Shown: piece by piece, positions 14,519 to 21,938 of the stretch | Layout: each line of letters starts with the position of its first letter | Numbering within the stretch: position 1 is the stretch's first letter | DNA from: an uncultured Anaerosolibacter sp. | GTDB lineage: Bacteria > Bacillota_A > Clostridia > Peptostreptococcales > Thermotaleaceae | Direction of reading: 5' to 3' | DNA length: 21,938 nucleotides | Assembly: GCA_937948705.1 (NCBI GenBank) | Contig: CALECF010000004.1 | Coordinates: 1 to 21,938 of the forward strand | Made by a program: the position numbers and the translations under genes | The notes under the pieces: model-generated | What the model saw: only the letters and a program-made list of their open reading frames with translations | What the model was told of the DNA's origin: nothing | Database searches by the model: none

Positions 14519-14858
14519 AAGAAGAAATTTCCCGGGAAATATCGGAAAAAGGCGAAATTTAGAATAAATGACCATCATTAGAAAAGGTGTTATATTATTG
14601 TTAGTATTTTTATATGCATGTAAAAAAGATTACAAAAATGAAATAAAATACTTCACAATCCTTTCGGAACATGATAGAATTTTGTTAAAGATGTGACAAA
14701 CAATGAATGTCCATCTACATAGCACATTAAAATAAATCATTGACCACCTAAAGGAACTTATAAGGATCGCAAGGCATATGAAAAAATAAAAAAAACTTTA
14801 TGCTTATGCAGGAATTTGTAGAATGATGTAGAATTACTAATAGTGAAGAGGTGGTTTT
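14519..14858. other. Gene-free stretch with a 14-bp palindrome and an imperfect inverted repeat
   Basis: No credible gene. ATTTCCCGGGAAAT (14527-14540) is a perfect palindrome 9 bp after the thioesterase stop, without a T-tract. At 14690-14715, GATG-T-GACA pairs with TGTCCATC with one bulge. Either could be an operator. The rest is AT-rich; no consensus promoter for the DUF3870 gene was found. Confidence 0.5.
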
Positions 14859-15197
14859 ATGCCAACAAAGAAGATATTTATCAGCGGTTATGCAAAACTG
14901 CCAAAAGGAATCACTGCAACTGAGCTCTATAGTGTGATTGCAGTTGGGCTTTTGGTAAATGCAAATACCGGTGAAATTTTGGATGCAGACTGTACCTTAG
15001 CAACCTCGGTAGCGAAGAATTTTTTTAAGATTTGCGTCATCGGGGAAAACCTTAACAATATTGAAGCGATTGAAAAGATATTTGTAGAAAACTATTTTGG
15101 GTCAGCAAGAAAAGCTATTATTTCTGCCCTGAGAACCTGTGCAGATAAATATAGGCAAGTTATTGTTGAAGGAAAACCAGAATCAGATCACGAATAA
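14859..15197 (+). CDS. DUF3870 domain-containing protein
   Basis: A 112-residue protein that fits DUF3870 over its whole length, with the family pattern FISGYAKLPKGITATELY at residues 7-24, a GEILDADCTLAT block near 39-50 and a basic, Ala-rich C-terminal helix (ARKAIISALRTCADKY). No signal peptide or membrane segment. The function is not established. AGAGGTGG precedes the ATG. It stands just upstream of the CoA-transferase and methylmalonyl-CoA mutase genes, separated by a hairpin-rich gap that ends in a terminator-like structure, so it is probably its own unit. The family call is from memory of the motif; a profile search would settle it. Confidence 0.8.
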   Translation: MPTKKIFISGYAKLPKGITATELYSVIAVGLLVNANTGEILDADCTLATSVAKNFFKICVIGENLNNIEAIEKIFVENYFGSARKAIISALRTCADKYRQVIVEGKPESDHE

Positions 15198-15244
15198 GAA
15201 AAGATTGTAAAAAATTCCATCATATGAAGCCCCGTTATCTGCGT

Positions 15245-15346
15245 TGGTAAAATGCCCTTTTACCAGTCGAAAGTAGGTAAAGCAAGGCTAGGTATGCCGC
15301 GAAGAATCACTATGTGATTCAGTGGTATATCTAGCCTTTTATATTT
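15245..15346 (+). terminator. Two-hairpin structure after the DUF3870 gene, second one terminator-like
   Basis: First hairpin TGGTAAAA/TTTTACCA with loop TGCCC (15245-15265). Second: AAGGCTAG (15284-15291) pairs with CTAGCCTT (15331-15338), continues through nine more pairs including G-T wobbles, and encloses GAATCAC/GTGATTC (15304-15320). TTATATTT follows. It is longer and more elaborate than a plain terminator. The rest of 15198-15444 holds no gene and no consensus promoter that I could find. Confidence 0.5.
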
Positions 15347-15444
15347 GCATAATAAAATTATATAGGCAATTATGAATAGCGCTGCTATAAGTCGTTGTCC
15401 TAGGCAACACGGAAATACAATTATCTTAAAGGAGGATTCATGGG

Positions 15445-16944
15445 ATGTTAGAAAACAGAATTAGAAGAGAAGAACTCAAAAGCAAGATTGTTTCTGCGGA
15501 AGAGGCTGCAATGCTGATTAAAGACGGCATGACTGTCGCTGCCAGTGGTTTCACACCATCTGGTTATCCAAAAGCGGTTCCATTAGCATTGGCGAAAAGA
15601 GCTGAGGCAGGGGAAAAAGTAGGCATTACTCTTTTGACAGGAGCTTCCGTAGGAGATGAGTTAGACGGTGCCCTATCAAGAGCAGGCGTTATCAAACGAA
15701 GATTCCCATATCAAACTCACAATGATACAAGAAATGGTATCAATGGTGGTACCATTGCATACCAGGATATGCACTTAAGCCACCTGCCACAACAAATGAG
15801 CTATGGCTTCTTTGGCAATATTGATGTAGCTATTGTTGAAGCATTGGCAATCACAGAAGATGGTGGTATTATTCCAACAACATCTGTAGGAATTTCTCCG
15901 ACAGCAATAAAGTTAGCAGACAAAATTATTATAGAGATCAATACAAGCCAGCCAATGGAATTAGAAGGAATGCATGACATCTATATTCCAGAAAATCCAC
16001 CTTTTAGAAAGCCAATTCCGGTTGAGCACTCAGGACACAGAGTAGGAACAACGTATATACCATGTGATCCATCAAAAATTGCTGCTATTGTTGTAACTGA
16101 TATGCCTGACAAGGTAAGACCGTTAGGACCTATTGACGAAGATTCAAAAGCAATATCAAGACATATTATTGAGTTCTTAGAGAACGAAGTAAAAATGGGC
16201 AGATTGCCAAAAAACTTGTTGCCATTGCAATCAGGTGTGGGATCTGTAGCAAATGCAGTACTTGGAGGATTGGTAACTGGTCCTTTTACTGACTTAACAT
16301 GTTATACAGAGGTTATTCAGGACTCCATGCTAGACCTAATAGATGCGGGTAAAGTAACAATCGCATCTGGTACAGCTATTACACCCTCTGCAGAAGGTCA
16401 AGTAAAGCTTTATGAAAATATGGATAAGTATTCAAAATATATTCTTTTAAGACCTCAAGAAATCAGTAACAGCCCAGAGGTTGCTAGAAGAATCGGTGTA
16501 TTATCTATGAATACAGCGATTGAAATAGATATGTATGGACATGTAAATTCAACAAACATCATGGGATCAAGAATGATGAATGGTCTTGGTGGTTCTGGAG
16601 ACTATACAAGAAATGCATATATTTCCTTCTATACAACAGTATCTGTAGCGAAGGGTGGAGACATTTCTTCTATCGTTCCAATGGTATCCCATGTGGATCA
16701 CACAGAGCATGATGTGATGGTTGTTGTAACAGAGCAAGGCCTTGCGGATTTAAGAGGAACATCTCCTTCAGAGAGAGCTAGACTAATCATTGATAAGTGT
16801 GCCCATCCAGACTATAAACCAATGTTAAATGATTATCTGGATAGAGCAATGAGTGGCAAGTTAAGACATGAGCCGCATCTTATCGGAGAAGCATTGTCAT
16901 GGCATCAAAGATTCTTAGACACAGGATCAATGAAGATAAAATAA
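15445..16944 (+). CDS. Acetyl-CoA hydrolase/transferase family CoA-transferase (succinyl-CoA:acetate or propionate type)
   Basis: A 499-residue class I CoA-transferase of the Cat1/ScpC/AarC type. The catalytic glutamate that forms the glutamyl-CoA thioester is Glu289 in CYTEVIQD, near Glu294 of AarC. Other family blocks are GVGSVANAVLGGL and MNGLGGSGDYTRNAY. It would move CoA between succinate and acetate or propionate, linking the downstream mutase pathway to free acids without ATP cost. The exact acid pair cannot be read from sequence. AAAGGAGG at 15428-15435 serves ATG 15445; a nearer ATG at 15440 opens only a three-codon frame. Codon use is strongly biased (AGA for Arg), as in highly expressed genes. 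First gene of the propionate module. Confidence 0.92.
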   Translation: MLENRIRREELKSKIVSAEEAAMLIKDGMTVAASGFTPSGYPKAVPLALAKRAEAGEKVGITLLTGASVGDELDGALSRAGVIKRRFPYQTHNDTRNGINGGTIAYQDMHLSHLPQQMSYGFFGNIDVAIVEALAITEDGGIIPTTSVGISPTAIKLADKIIIEINTSQPMELEGMHDIYIPENPPFRKPIPVEHSGHRVGTTYIPCDPSKIAAIVVTDMPDKVRPLGPIDEDSKAISRHIIEFLENEVKMGRLPKNLLPLQSGVGSVANAVLGGLVTGPFTDLTCYTEVIQDSMLDLIDAGKVTIASGTAITPSAEGQVKLYENMDKYSKYILLRPQEISNSPEVARRIGVLSMNTAIEIDMYGHVNSTNIMGSRMMNGLGGSGDYTRNAYISFYTTVSVAKGGDISSIVPMVSHVDHTEHDVMVVVTEQGLADLRGTSPSERARLIIDKCAHPDYKPMLNDYLDRAMSGKLRHEPHLIGEALSWHQRFLDTGSMKIK

Positions 16945-17030
16945 TTCTGACAATTGCATGTTCCAAAGAAAAACTGGTATCGACAAAGGACTTTTGAAAG
17001 ATACTATAGAAATGGTGATAGTAGATATTG

Positions 17031-17050
17031 GGGGATCATTTTGAATCCCC
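17031..17050 (+). repeat. Hairpin after the CoA-transferase gene
   Basis: GGGGAT (17031-17036) and ATCCCC (17045-17050) with an eight-base loop. No T-tract follows, so it is not a standard terminator. Confidence 0.45.
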
Positions 17051-17077
17051 TGAATCTATGTCAATATAGTGTTTGAA

Positions 17078-17144
17078 AGTATTATTTTTCCAATAAATGA
17101 TTTGAAATCAACATGATAATTGGAAGAATGGACAAAATAATACT
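17078..17144 (+). repeat. Nested inverted repeat in the leader of the mutase gene
   Basis: AGTATTATTTT (17078-17088) pairs exactly with AAAATAATACT (17134-17144); inside, TCCAAT (17089-17094) pairs with ATTGGA (17119-17124), and TGATT with AATCA (17098-17110). A nine-base bulge lies on the 3' side. It ends 37 bp before the mutase start and may act on mRNA stability, termination or regulation. Confidence 0.55.
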
Positions 17145-17181
17145 AATTTTTAAAAAGATAGATGTGTAAGGAGGAAAAAAA

Positions 17182-18858
17182 ATGTTTGAAAAAGAAAAGT
17201 TAGGCCAAATCAAAGAGAGTTTAGACACCTACACTGCAAGAGTAGAAAAGTCATTAGCAAAGAACCCAGAAAGAAAGTCAAAATTCGATAGTGGTTCAGG
17301 TGCAGATGTAAACAGATTGTATACGCCCCTTGATATTCCAGAGTTTGATTATACAACAGATTTAGGAATGCCAGGAAGCTACCCATATACAAGAGGTGTA
17401 CAAACAAACATGTATAGAGGTAGATTCTGGACAATGAGAATGTATGCTGGTTTTGCTACAGCGGAAGAATCAAACAAGCGTTACAAATATCTAATCGAAC
17501 AAGGATCAGCGGGACTTTCCGTAGCATTTGACTTACCAACACAAATCGGATATGACTCTGATCATCCATTGTCAGAAGGTGAAGTTGGTAAGGTTGGGGT
17601 TGCAATTGACTCCTTGGCAGATATGGAAATTCTTTTCGGTGGTATTCCACTAGATAAGGTTTCAACATCTATGACAATCAATGCACCAGCATCTGTGTTA
17701 TTGGCAATGTATATTGCAGTTGGTGAGAAGCAAGGCGTACCTGCTGATCAATTAAGAGGTACAATTCAAAATGATATTCTTAAAGAGTATATCGCTCGTG
17801 GAACATACATCTTCCCAACAGAGCCATCCATGAGATTAATTACAAATATTTTTGAATACTGTTCAAAAGAAGTACCACAATGGAATACAATCTCTATTTC
17901 TGGATACCACATCAGAGAAGCTGGTTCTACAGCAGCTCAAGAAGTTGGATTTACATTGGCAGATGGTATTGCTTACGTTGAAGCTGCAATCAAGGCAGGT
18001 CTTGATGTAGATACATTCGCACCAAGATTATCATTCTTCTTCAATGCTCACAATGACATTTTAGAAGAAGTAGCGAAGTTTAGAGCTGCAAGAAGACTTT
18101 GGGCGAAAATCATGAAGGAAAGATTTGGTGCAAAAGATGCTAAGTCAATGGCACTAAAATTCCATACACAAACTGGTGGATCTACATTAACGGCTCAACA
18201 GCCAGAAAATAATATTGTGCGTGTTGCTATTCAGACATTAGCAGCAGTATTAGGTGGAACACAATCCTTACACACAAACTCTAAGGACGAGGCGTTAGCA
18301 CTTCCAACAGAGGATTCTGTAAGAGTTGCTCTTAGAACACAACAAATCGTGGCATACGAGAGTGGCGCTGCAGATACAGTTGACCCATTGGCTGGATCAT
18401 ACTTTATCGAAGCAAAGACAAAAGAGATCGAAGAAGCAGCAATGGTATACATTAAGAAGATTGACGAAATTGGTGGCGCACCAAAGGCAATAGATAATGG
18501 ATATATCCAACAAGAAATTATGGATGCAGCTTACAACTATCAAAAAGATATTGAAGCTGGAAGAAGAATTATTGTTGGTATGAATAAGTTCCAAATCAAA
18601 GAAGAAGCACCAAAGGGATTACTAAGAGTTGATATGTCTGTTGGTGAACTGCAAAAGCAAAAGCTTGTTGACTTAAGAGCGAAGAGAGACAACAGCTTAG
18701 TACAGCAGAAGCTTGATGAGTTAAAAGCAGCTTGTCAAGGCGATGCAAACTTAATGCCGTTTATTTTAGATGCTGTAAGAGCGTATGCTACACTTGGAGA
18801 AATCTGTGGTGTGATGAGAGAAATATTTGGTGAATATCAGCAATCAGTAAAGCTGTAA
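17182..18858 (+). CDS. Methylmalonyl-CoA mutase large (catalytic) subunit, split form
   Basis: A 558-residue TIM-barrel subunit that rearranges (R)-methylmalonyl-CoA and succinyl-CoA by a B12 radical mechanism; the B12-binding domain is the next gene. Substrate residues point to methylmalonyl-CoA rather than isobutyryl- or 2-hydroxyisobutyryl-CoA: Tyr88 (MRMYAGF), Arg206 ([11 protein letters not shown]) and His243 (SGYHIREAG) match Tyr89, Arg207 and His244 of the Propionibacterium enzyme with a constant offset of one, and Arg206 is Gln in isobutyryl-CoA mutases. The protein ends where fused mutases continue into the B12 domain. AAGGAGG precedes the ATG. Codon use is strongly biased, suggesting high expression. 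No B12 riboswitch is visible in the leader. Confidence 0.95.
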   Translation: MFEKEKLGQIKESLDTYTARVEKSLAKNPERKSKFDSGSGADVNRLYTPLDIPEFDYTTDLGMPGSYPYTRGVQTNMYRGRFWTMRMYAGFATAEESNKRYKYLIEQGSAGLSVAFDLPTQIGYDSDHPLSEGEVGKVGVAIDSLADMEILFGGIPLDKVSTSMTINAPASVLLAMYIAVGEKQGVPADQLRGTIQNDILKEYIARGTYIFPTEPSMRLITNIFEYCSKEVPQWNTISISGYHIREAGSTAAQEVGFTLADGIAYVEAAIKAGLDVDTFAPRLSFFFNAHNDILEEVAKFRAARRLWAKIMKERFGAKDAKSMALKFHTQTGGSTLTAQQPENNIVRVAIQTLAAVLGGTQSLHTNSKDEALALPTEDSVRVALRTQQIVAYESGAADTVDPLAGSYFIEAKTKEIEEAAMVYIKKIDEIGGAPKAIDNGYIQQEIMDAAYNYQKDIEAGRRIIVGMNKFQIKEEAPKGLLRVDMSVGELQKQKLVDLRAKRDNSLVQQKLDELKAACQGDANLMPFILDAVRAYATLGEICGVMREIFGEYQQSVKL

Positions 18859-18926
18859 TCTGCTGGCAACCTTGCGGTGAAATAATAAATATTAGGAAAA
18901 TAGATTTATTGAAGGAGGAAAATTTC

Positions 18927-19325
18927 ATGGATAGACCAATTAGAGTATTAGTTGCAAAGCCAGGCCTTGATGGTCACGATAGAGGAGCGAAGGTTATCGC
19001 CAGAGCTTTAAGAGATGCTGGTATGGAGGTAATCTATACTGGGTTAAGACAAACTCCTGAGCAAATCGTAAGTGCTACAATTCAGGAAGATGTTGATGTA
19101 GTAGCTATGAGTATCCTATCTGGAGCTCACAGCACATTACTTCCTAAAGTAGTAGAATTATTAAACGTAGAAAAGGTTGAAGATGTATTAATCATTGGCG
19201 GCGGTGTTATTCCAGATGATGATATTCCTTTCTTAAAAGAAAAAGGAATTGCAGAAATCTTTACACCAGGTACACCAACATCTGTTACGATTGATTATAT
19301 TAGAGCAAATATTAAGAGAAAATAA
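18927..19325 (+). CDS. Methylmalonyl-CoA mutase small subunit, B12-binding
   Basis: A 132-residue cobalamin-binding domain in the Rossmann-like DXHXXG family: GLDGHDRG at 13-20 with the cobalt-ligating His17, then SILSGAH and [11 protein letters not shown], which hold the nucleotide tail. It forms the complete mutase with the large subunit encoded 68 bp upstream. ATG at 18927 is chosen because AAGGAGG (18912-18918) lies eight bases before it; an upstream in-frame TTG at 18909 overlaps that site. A hairpin without T-tract follows before meaB. Confidence 0.95.
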   Translation: MDRPIRVLVAKPGLDGHDRGAKVIARALRDAGMEVIYTGLRQTPEQIVSATIQEDVDVVAMSILSGAHSTLLPKVVELLNVEKVEDVLIIGGGVIPDDDIPFLKEKGIAEIFTPGTPTSVTIDYIRANIKRK

Positions 19326-19336
19326 CAGCAATTCAA

Positions 19337-19372
19337 ATAACAGACGCAGGCTCATCGCCTGCGGTCTGTTAT
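19337..19372 (+). repeat. Strong hairpin between mutase small subunit and meaB
   Basis: ATAACAGAC-GCAGGC (19337-19351) pairs with GCCTGC-(G)-GTCTGTTAT (19357-19372): 15 pairs, one bulged G, loop TCATC. No T-run follows, so it is more likely an mRNA-stabilising or processing hairpin, or an inefficient terminator, inside the operon. Confidence 0.65.
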
Positions 19373-19405
19373 CATCATGAAAAGCCAAAATAGGTGGTGC
19401 AATGG

Positions 19406-20332
19406 ATGGATTTAGCTGAAAGATTGTTACAGGGTGATAAGAGGGCAGTTGCAAGGCTGATTTCCATGGCAGAGAATCATGACCCAGAGGCTGTCGAAAT
19501 ACTAAAAGGCTTGTTTCACAAAACGGGAAAGGCCCATGTTATTGGAATTACAGGCCCTCCTGGAGCAGGAAAAAGTACATTGACAGACAAACTGGCAAAG
19601 GCTATTCGGAAGGAAGGCAAAACTGTCGGCATTATTGCTGTAGACCCTACAAGCCCTTTTACTGGGGGATCAATACTTGGGGACAGAGTGCGGATGAATG
19701 ACCTAAGCACAGACCCGGGTGTGTTTATTAGAAGTATGGGTACCCGTGGACATTTAGGGGGACTATCCAAAGCGACACAAGCGGCGGTGAAAATTCTAGA
19801 TATCTATGGTGTGGATTATATTTTTATTGAGACAGTTGGCGTAGGACAGTCAGAGGTAGACATTGCTAAGAATGCCGATACAACACTAATGGTTATGGTT
19901 CCTGGATTGGGTGATGATATTCAAGCCATCAAAGCGGGGATCATGGAGATCGGTGATGTGTTTGCAGTGAACAAAGCAGATCGTGACGGCGCAAAGCGAA
20001 CGGCCACGGAAATAGATATGATGCTGGACTTCAATCATTCAGACTGGAGGCCGCCAGTGCAAATGGTGATTGCCATTGATAATAGTGGTATTGACGAATT
20101 ATTAGGACATCTAAAGGACCATCGGAAGCATATGGAGGATAGTGGAAAACTTCAGCAGAAGAGAACACAGAACAGCAAAATGGAAATCATAGACTTAGTT
20201 CAAGTACAGTTGATGCGCATGATCTTAGATAAATCTAAGAAGGAAGAGATGATCAATCAATTGGCAACAGATGTTGCCATTAGAAAGATTGACCCATATA
20301 CCGCATCCGAGGCCATACTACAAGAAATTTAA
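19406..20332 (+). CDS. meaB: MeaB, GTPase chaperone of methylmalonyl-CoA mutase
   Basis: A 308-residue G3E-family P-loop GTPase. Walker A GPPGAGKS is at 50-57, the switch/base motifs are DPTSPFTGGSILGDR, ETVGVGQSE (from Glu142) and NKAD at 189-192. MeaB gates delivery of adenosylcobalamin to the mutase and protects it from inactivation. ATG at 19406 is used because AGGTGGTG (19392-19399) is six bases upstream; the longer frame from GTG 19394 starts inside that site. It lies between the mutase and the epimerase, the usual functional cluster. Its codon use is less biased than that of the mutase and epimerase genes, in line with a chaperone needed in lower amount. Confidence 0.95.
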   Translation: MDLAERLLQGDKRAVARLISMAENHDPEAVEILKGLFHKTGKAHVIGITGPPGAGKSTLTDKLAKAIRKEGKTVGIIAVDPTSPFTGGSILGDRVRMNDLSTDPGVFIRSMGTRGHLGGLSKATQAAVKILDIYGVDYIFIETVGVGQSEVDIAKNADTTLMVMVPGLGDDIQAIKAGIMEIGDVFAVNKADRDGAKRTATEIDMMLDFNHSDWRPPVQMVIAIDNSGIDELLGHLKDHRKHMEDSGKLQQKRTQNSKMEIIDLVQVQLMRMILDKSKKEEMINQLATDVAIRKIDPYTASEAILQEI

Positions 20333-20354
20333 GAGTGTTTACCAGGGTGGGAGG

Positions 20355-20373
20355 CAACTGACGTATGCAGTTG
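20355..20373 (+). repeat. Small hairpin between meaB and mce
   Basis: CAACTG (20355-20360) and CAGTTG (20368-20373) with a seven-base loop. No T-tract. It lies 42 bp before the mce start. Confidence 0.4.
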
Positions 20374-20415
20374 ACCGATGAAGATGCCCTAAATATAGAT
20401 TAAGGAGGAAAAAAC

Positions 20416-20820
20416 ATGAAAGTATTAAAGGTTGATCACATTGGTATTGCAGTAAAGAGCTTAGATGAAACATTAAAGTTTTACCAAGAGATGCTTGGAT
20501 TAGAACTTCATGGTACTGAAGTTGTTGAAGAGCAAAAGGTAAAAGTTGCATTCTTACCAGTTGGAGACACAGAAGTTGAGTTATTAGAATCAACAGATCC
20601 AGAAGGACCAATTGCAAAATTTATTGACAAAAAAGGCGAAGGCATTCAGCACATCGCATTTAAAGTAGAAAACATCGAGGAAGCTATTGCTGAGCTTATG
20701 GGCAAGGGCGTAAAGATGATTGACGAGAAGCCAAGATATGGAGCAGGCGGCGCAAAAATTGCGTTCTGTCATCCAAAGAGCACAAATGGTGTACTTGTTG
20801 AGTTAAGCGAGAGAGAGTAG
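20416..20820 (+). CDS. mce: Methylmalonyl-CoA epimerase
   Basis: A 134-residue protein of the vicinal oxygen chelate fold, with two beta-alpha-beta-beta-beta modules. It interconverts (S)- and (R)-methylmalonyl-CoA, joining the carboxylase/decarboxylase side (S) with the mutase side (R). Likely metal ligands are His8 (VDHIGIAV), Glu55 (VELLES), His79 (GIQHIAFKV) and Glu129 (LVELSERE). Length matches the family. AAGGAGG precedes the ATG. Codon bias is strong, as in the mutase and CoA-transferase genes. It lies between meaB and mmdA. Confidence 0.96.
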   Translation: MKVLKVDHIGIAVKSLDETLKFYQEMLGLELHGTEVVEEQKVKVAFLPVGDTEVELLESTDPEGPIAKFIDKKGEGIQHIAFKVENIEEAIAELMGKGVKMIDEKPRYGAGGAKIAFCHPKSTNGVLVELSERE

Positions 20821-20826
20821 TAGTAA

Positions 20827-20846
20827 GGCTGCCTTTGTTGGCAGCC
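20827..20846 (+). repeat. Hairpin between mce and mmdA
   Basis: GGCTGCC (20827-20833) and GGCAGCC (20840-20846) with a six-base loop. CAACATT follows rather than a T-run, so it may attenuate or stabilise transcripts rather than end them. Confidence 0.55.
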
Positions 20847-20873
20847 CAACATTAGTGTAGGAGGTTAGTGAAC

Positions 20874-21938
20874 ATGGCAATAAACAGATTAGAAGATTTG
20901 CGCAAGCGTAGAGAAAAAATTTCTCTTGGCGGCGGTCAAAAGAGAATTGACAAGCAGCATCAGTCAGGAAAGTTAACAGCTAGAGAGAGAATGAACCTAT
21001 TATTTGATGAAGGAACATTCGTTGAGTTAGATGCTTTCGTAACCCACAGATGTGTAAACTTTGGCATGGAAAAAGTAGAGTCTCCAGGCGAAGGTGTTGT
21101 AACGGGATATGGTATGGTTGACGGAAGATTGGTTTATGCTTTTGCTCAAGATTTCACTGTAGTTGGTGGATCTCTTGGAGAAATGCATGCAGCTAAGATT
21201 TGCAAAGTTTTAGACAATGCTTTAAAGGTTGGCGCGCCGGTTGTTGGTTTAAATGACTCTGGTGGTGCAAGAATCCAAGAAGCAGTAGATGCTTTATCTG
21301 GATATGGAAAGATATTCTACAAGAACACAATTGCATCTGGTGTAATTCCACAGATCTCTGCGATTATGGGACCTTGTGCAGGTGGTGCGGTATACTCTCC
21401 AGCCATTACAGACTTTATCTACATGGTAGAGAAAACAAGCCAGATGTTCATCACTGGACCACAGGTAATCAAGACAGTAACAGGTGAAGAAGTGACTGCT
21501 GAAGATCTTGGCGGTGCCATGACTCACAATACAACCAGTGGTGTAGCTCACTTCGTAGCTTCTAATGATGAAGACTGTATCGCTCAAATTAGAAGATTAT
21601 TAAGCTTCTTACCATCAAATAACATGGAAACTGCTCCATTCTATGAGACAGAAGATGATATCAATAGATTAATTCCAGAATTAGATGATATCTTACCTGA
21701 CAATCCAAACAAGCCATACGATATGTTGGATGTAATCTCAAAGATCGTAGATGATGGTGATTACTATGAGGTTCAACCTTACTTTGCAAAAAATATTATC
21801 ACATGCTTTGCAAGAATCAACGGACAATCTGTTGGTATCATTGCAAACCAGCCGAAATTTTTAGCAGGATGCTTAGATATCAATGCATCTGATAAGTCTT
21901 CAAGATTCATCAGAACTTGTGATGCATACAACATTCCA
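20874..21938 (+). CDS. mmdA: Methylmalonyl-CoA decarboxylase / propionyl-CoA carboxylase carboxyltransferase subunit MmdA (partial)
   Basis: A frame of 355 codons runs from ATG 20874 to the window edge without a stop; family members are about 510-520 residues. It is a biotin-dependent carboxyltransferase: after RREKISLGGGQKRIDKQH come the first crotonase-type half with SGGARIQEAVDAL and the oxyanion-hole block MGPCAGGAVYSPA, then the second half with DNPNKPYDMLDVI. In decarboxylase form it moves CO2 from (S)-methylmalonyl-CoA to biotin for a Na+-pumping membrane subunit. Placed after epimerase and mutase, it completes the propionyl-CoA step. Whether it pumps Na+ or runs as a carboxylase depends on neighbours outside the window. 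The ribosome site is AGGAGG. Confidence 0.95.
   Translation, partial: MAINRLEDLRKRREKISLGGGQKRIDKQHQSGKLTARERMNLLFDEGTFVELDAFVTHRCVNFGMEKVESPGEGVVTGYGMVDGRLVYAFAQDFTVVGGSLGEMHAAKICKVLDNALKVGAPVVGLNDSGGARIQEAVDALSGYGKIFYKNTIASGVIPQISAIMGPCAGGAVYSPAITDFIYMVEKTSQMFITGPQVIKTVTGEEVTAEDLGGAMTHNTTSGVAHFVASNDEDCIAQIRRLLSFLPSNNMETAPFYETEDDINRLIPELDDILPDNPNKPYDMLDVISKIVDDGDYYEVQPYFAKNIITCFARINGQSVGIIANQPKFLAGCLDINASDKSSRFIRTCDAYNIP

Noticed and set aside
15198..15444. Cobalamin riboswitch upstream of the B12-dependent genes
   Set aside because: I looked for the conserved B12-box and the surrounding core here and at 16945-17181; neither is present. The stems present do not fit the riboswitch fold.

Overview
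The window looks like the chromosome of a low-GC, Gram-positive, anaerobic endospore former in the Clostridia. The gene order and propionate genes recall Alkaliphilus-like amino-acid fermenters; that placement is inferred, not measured. Evidence for a spore former is spoIIE, yabP, yabQ, yabS and yabT in the order known from Bacillus and Clostridium.

Layout. (1) 1-2156 is one end of an integrated mobile element: a 490-residue tyrosine recombinase and a partial, unrecognised partner gene, both on the minus strand, plus a terminal noncoding stretch with nested inverted repeats. It abuts a 36-bp remnant that reads as the last 11 codons and stop of a HU-type DNA-binding protein gene, so the element appears to sit in the 3' end of hup. 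(2) 2196-5407 is the conserved cell-division/sporulation cluster: rqcP (S4 domain), yabP, yabQ, a DivIC/FtsB-like gene, an S1-domain gene and a Ppx/GppA phosphatase gene. (3) 5449-5771 is a tRNA-Met(CAT)/tRNA-Asp(GTC) unit with its own promoter and terminator. (4) 6140-13930 holds spoIIE, yabS (VWA), yabT (kinase), tilS and ftsH. The hpt gene often found between tilS and ftsH is absent. The spoIIE promoter has the wide 21-bp spacer known for Spo0A-activated sigma-A promoters. (5) 13924-15197 is a repeat-rich stretch carrying a FlK-like thioesterase gene and a DUF3870 gene. (6) 15445-21938 is a B12-dependent methylmalonyl-CoA module: CoA-transferase, split methylmalonyl-CoA mutase (large and small subunits), MeaB chaperone, epimerase, and the carboxyltransferase (alpha) subunit of methylmalonyl-CoA decarboxylase, cut by the window edge.

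How the genes work together. Region 6 interconverts succinyl-CoA, (R)- and (S)-methylmalonyl-CoA and propionyl-CoA, with CoA passed between carboxylates by the transferase. If the remaining decarboxylase subunits follow outside the window, the decarboxylation step could pump Na+. Regions 2-4 couple translation quality control, division and spore development and are mostly ordinary core genome. The accessory or less-described parts are the element at hup, the hairpin repeats around 5.8 kb and 14 kb, and the thioesterase/DUF3870 pair.

Several starts were moved from the longest open frame to the codon with a well-placed Shine-Dalgarno sequence: yabS, yabT, tilS, ftsH, mutase small subunit and meaB. 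No CRISPR array, rRNA gene or recognisable riboswitch was seen.
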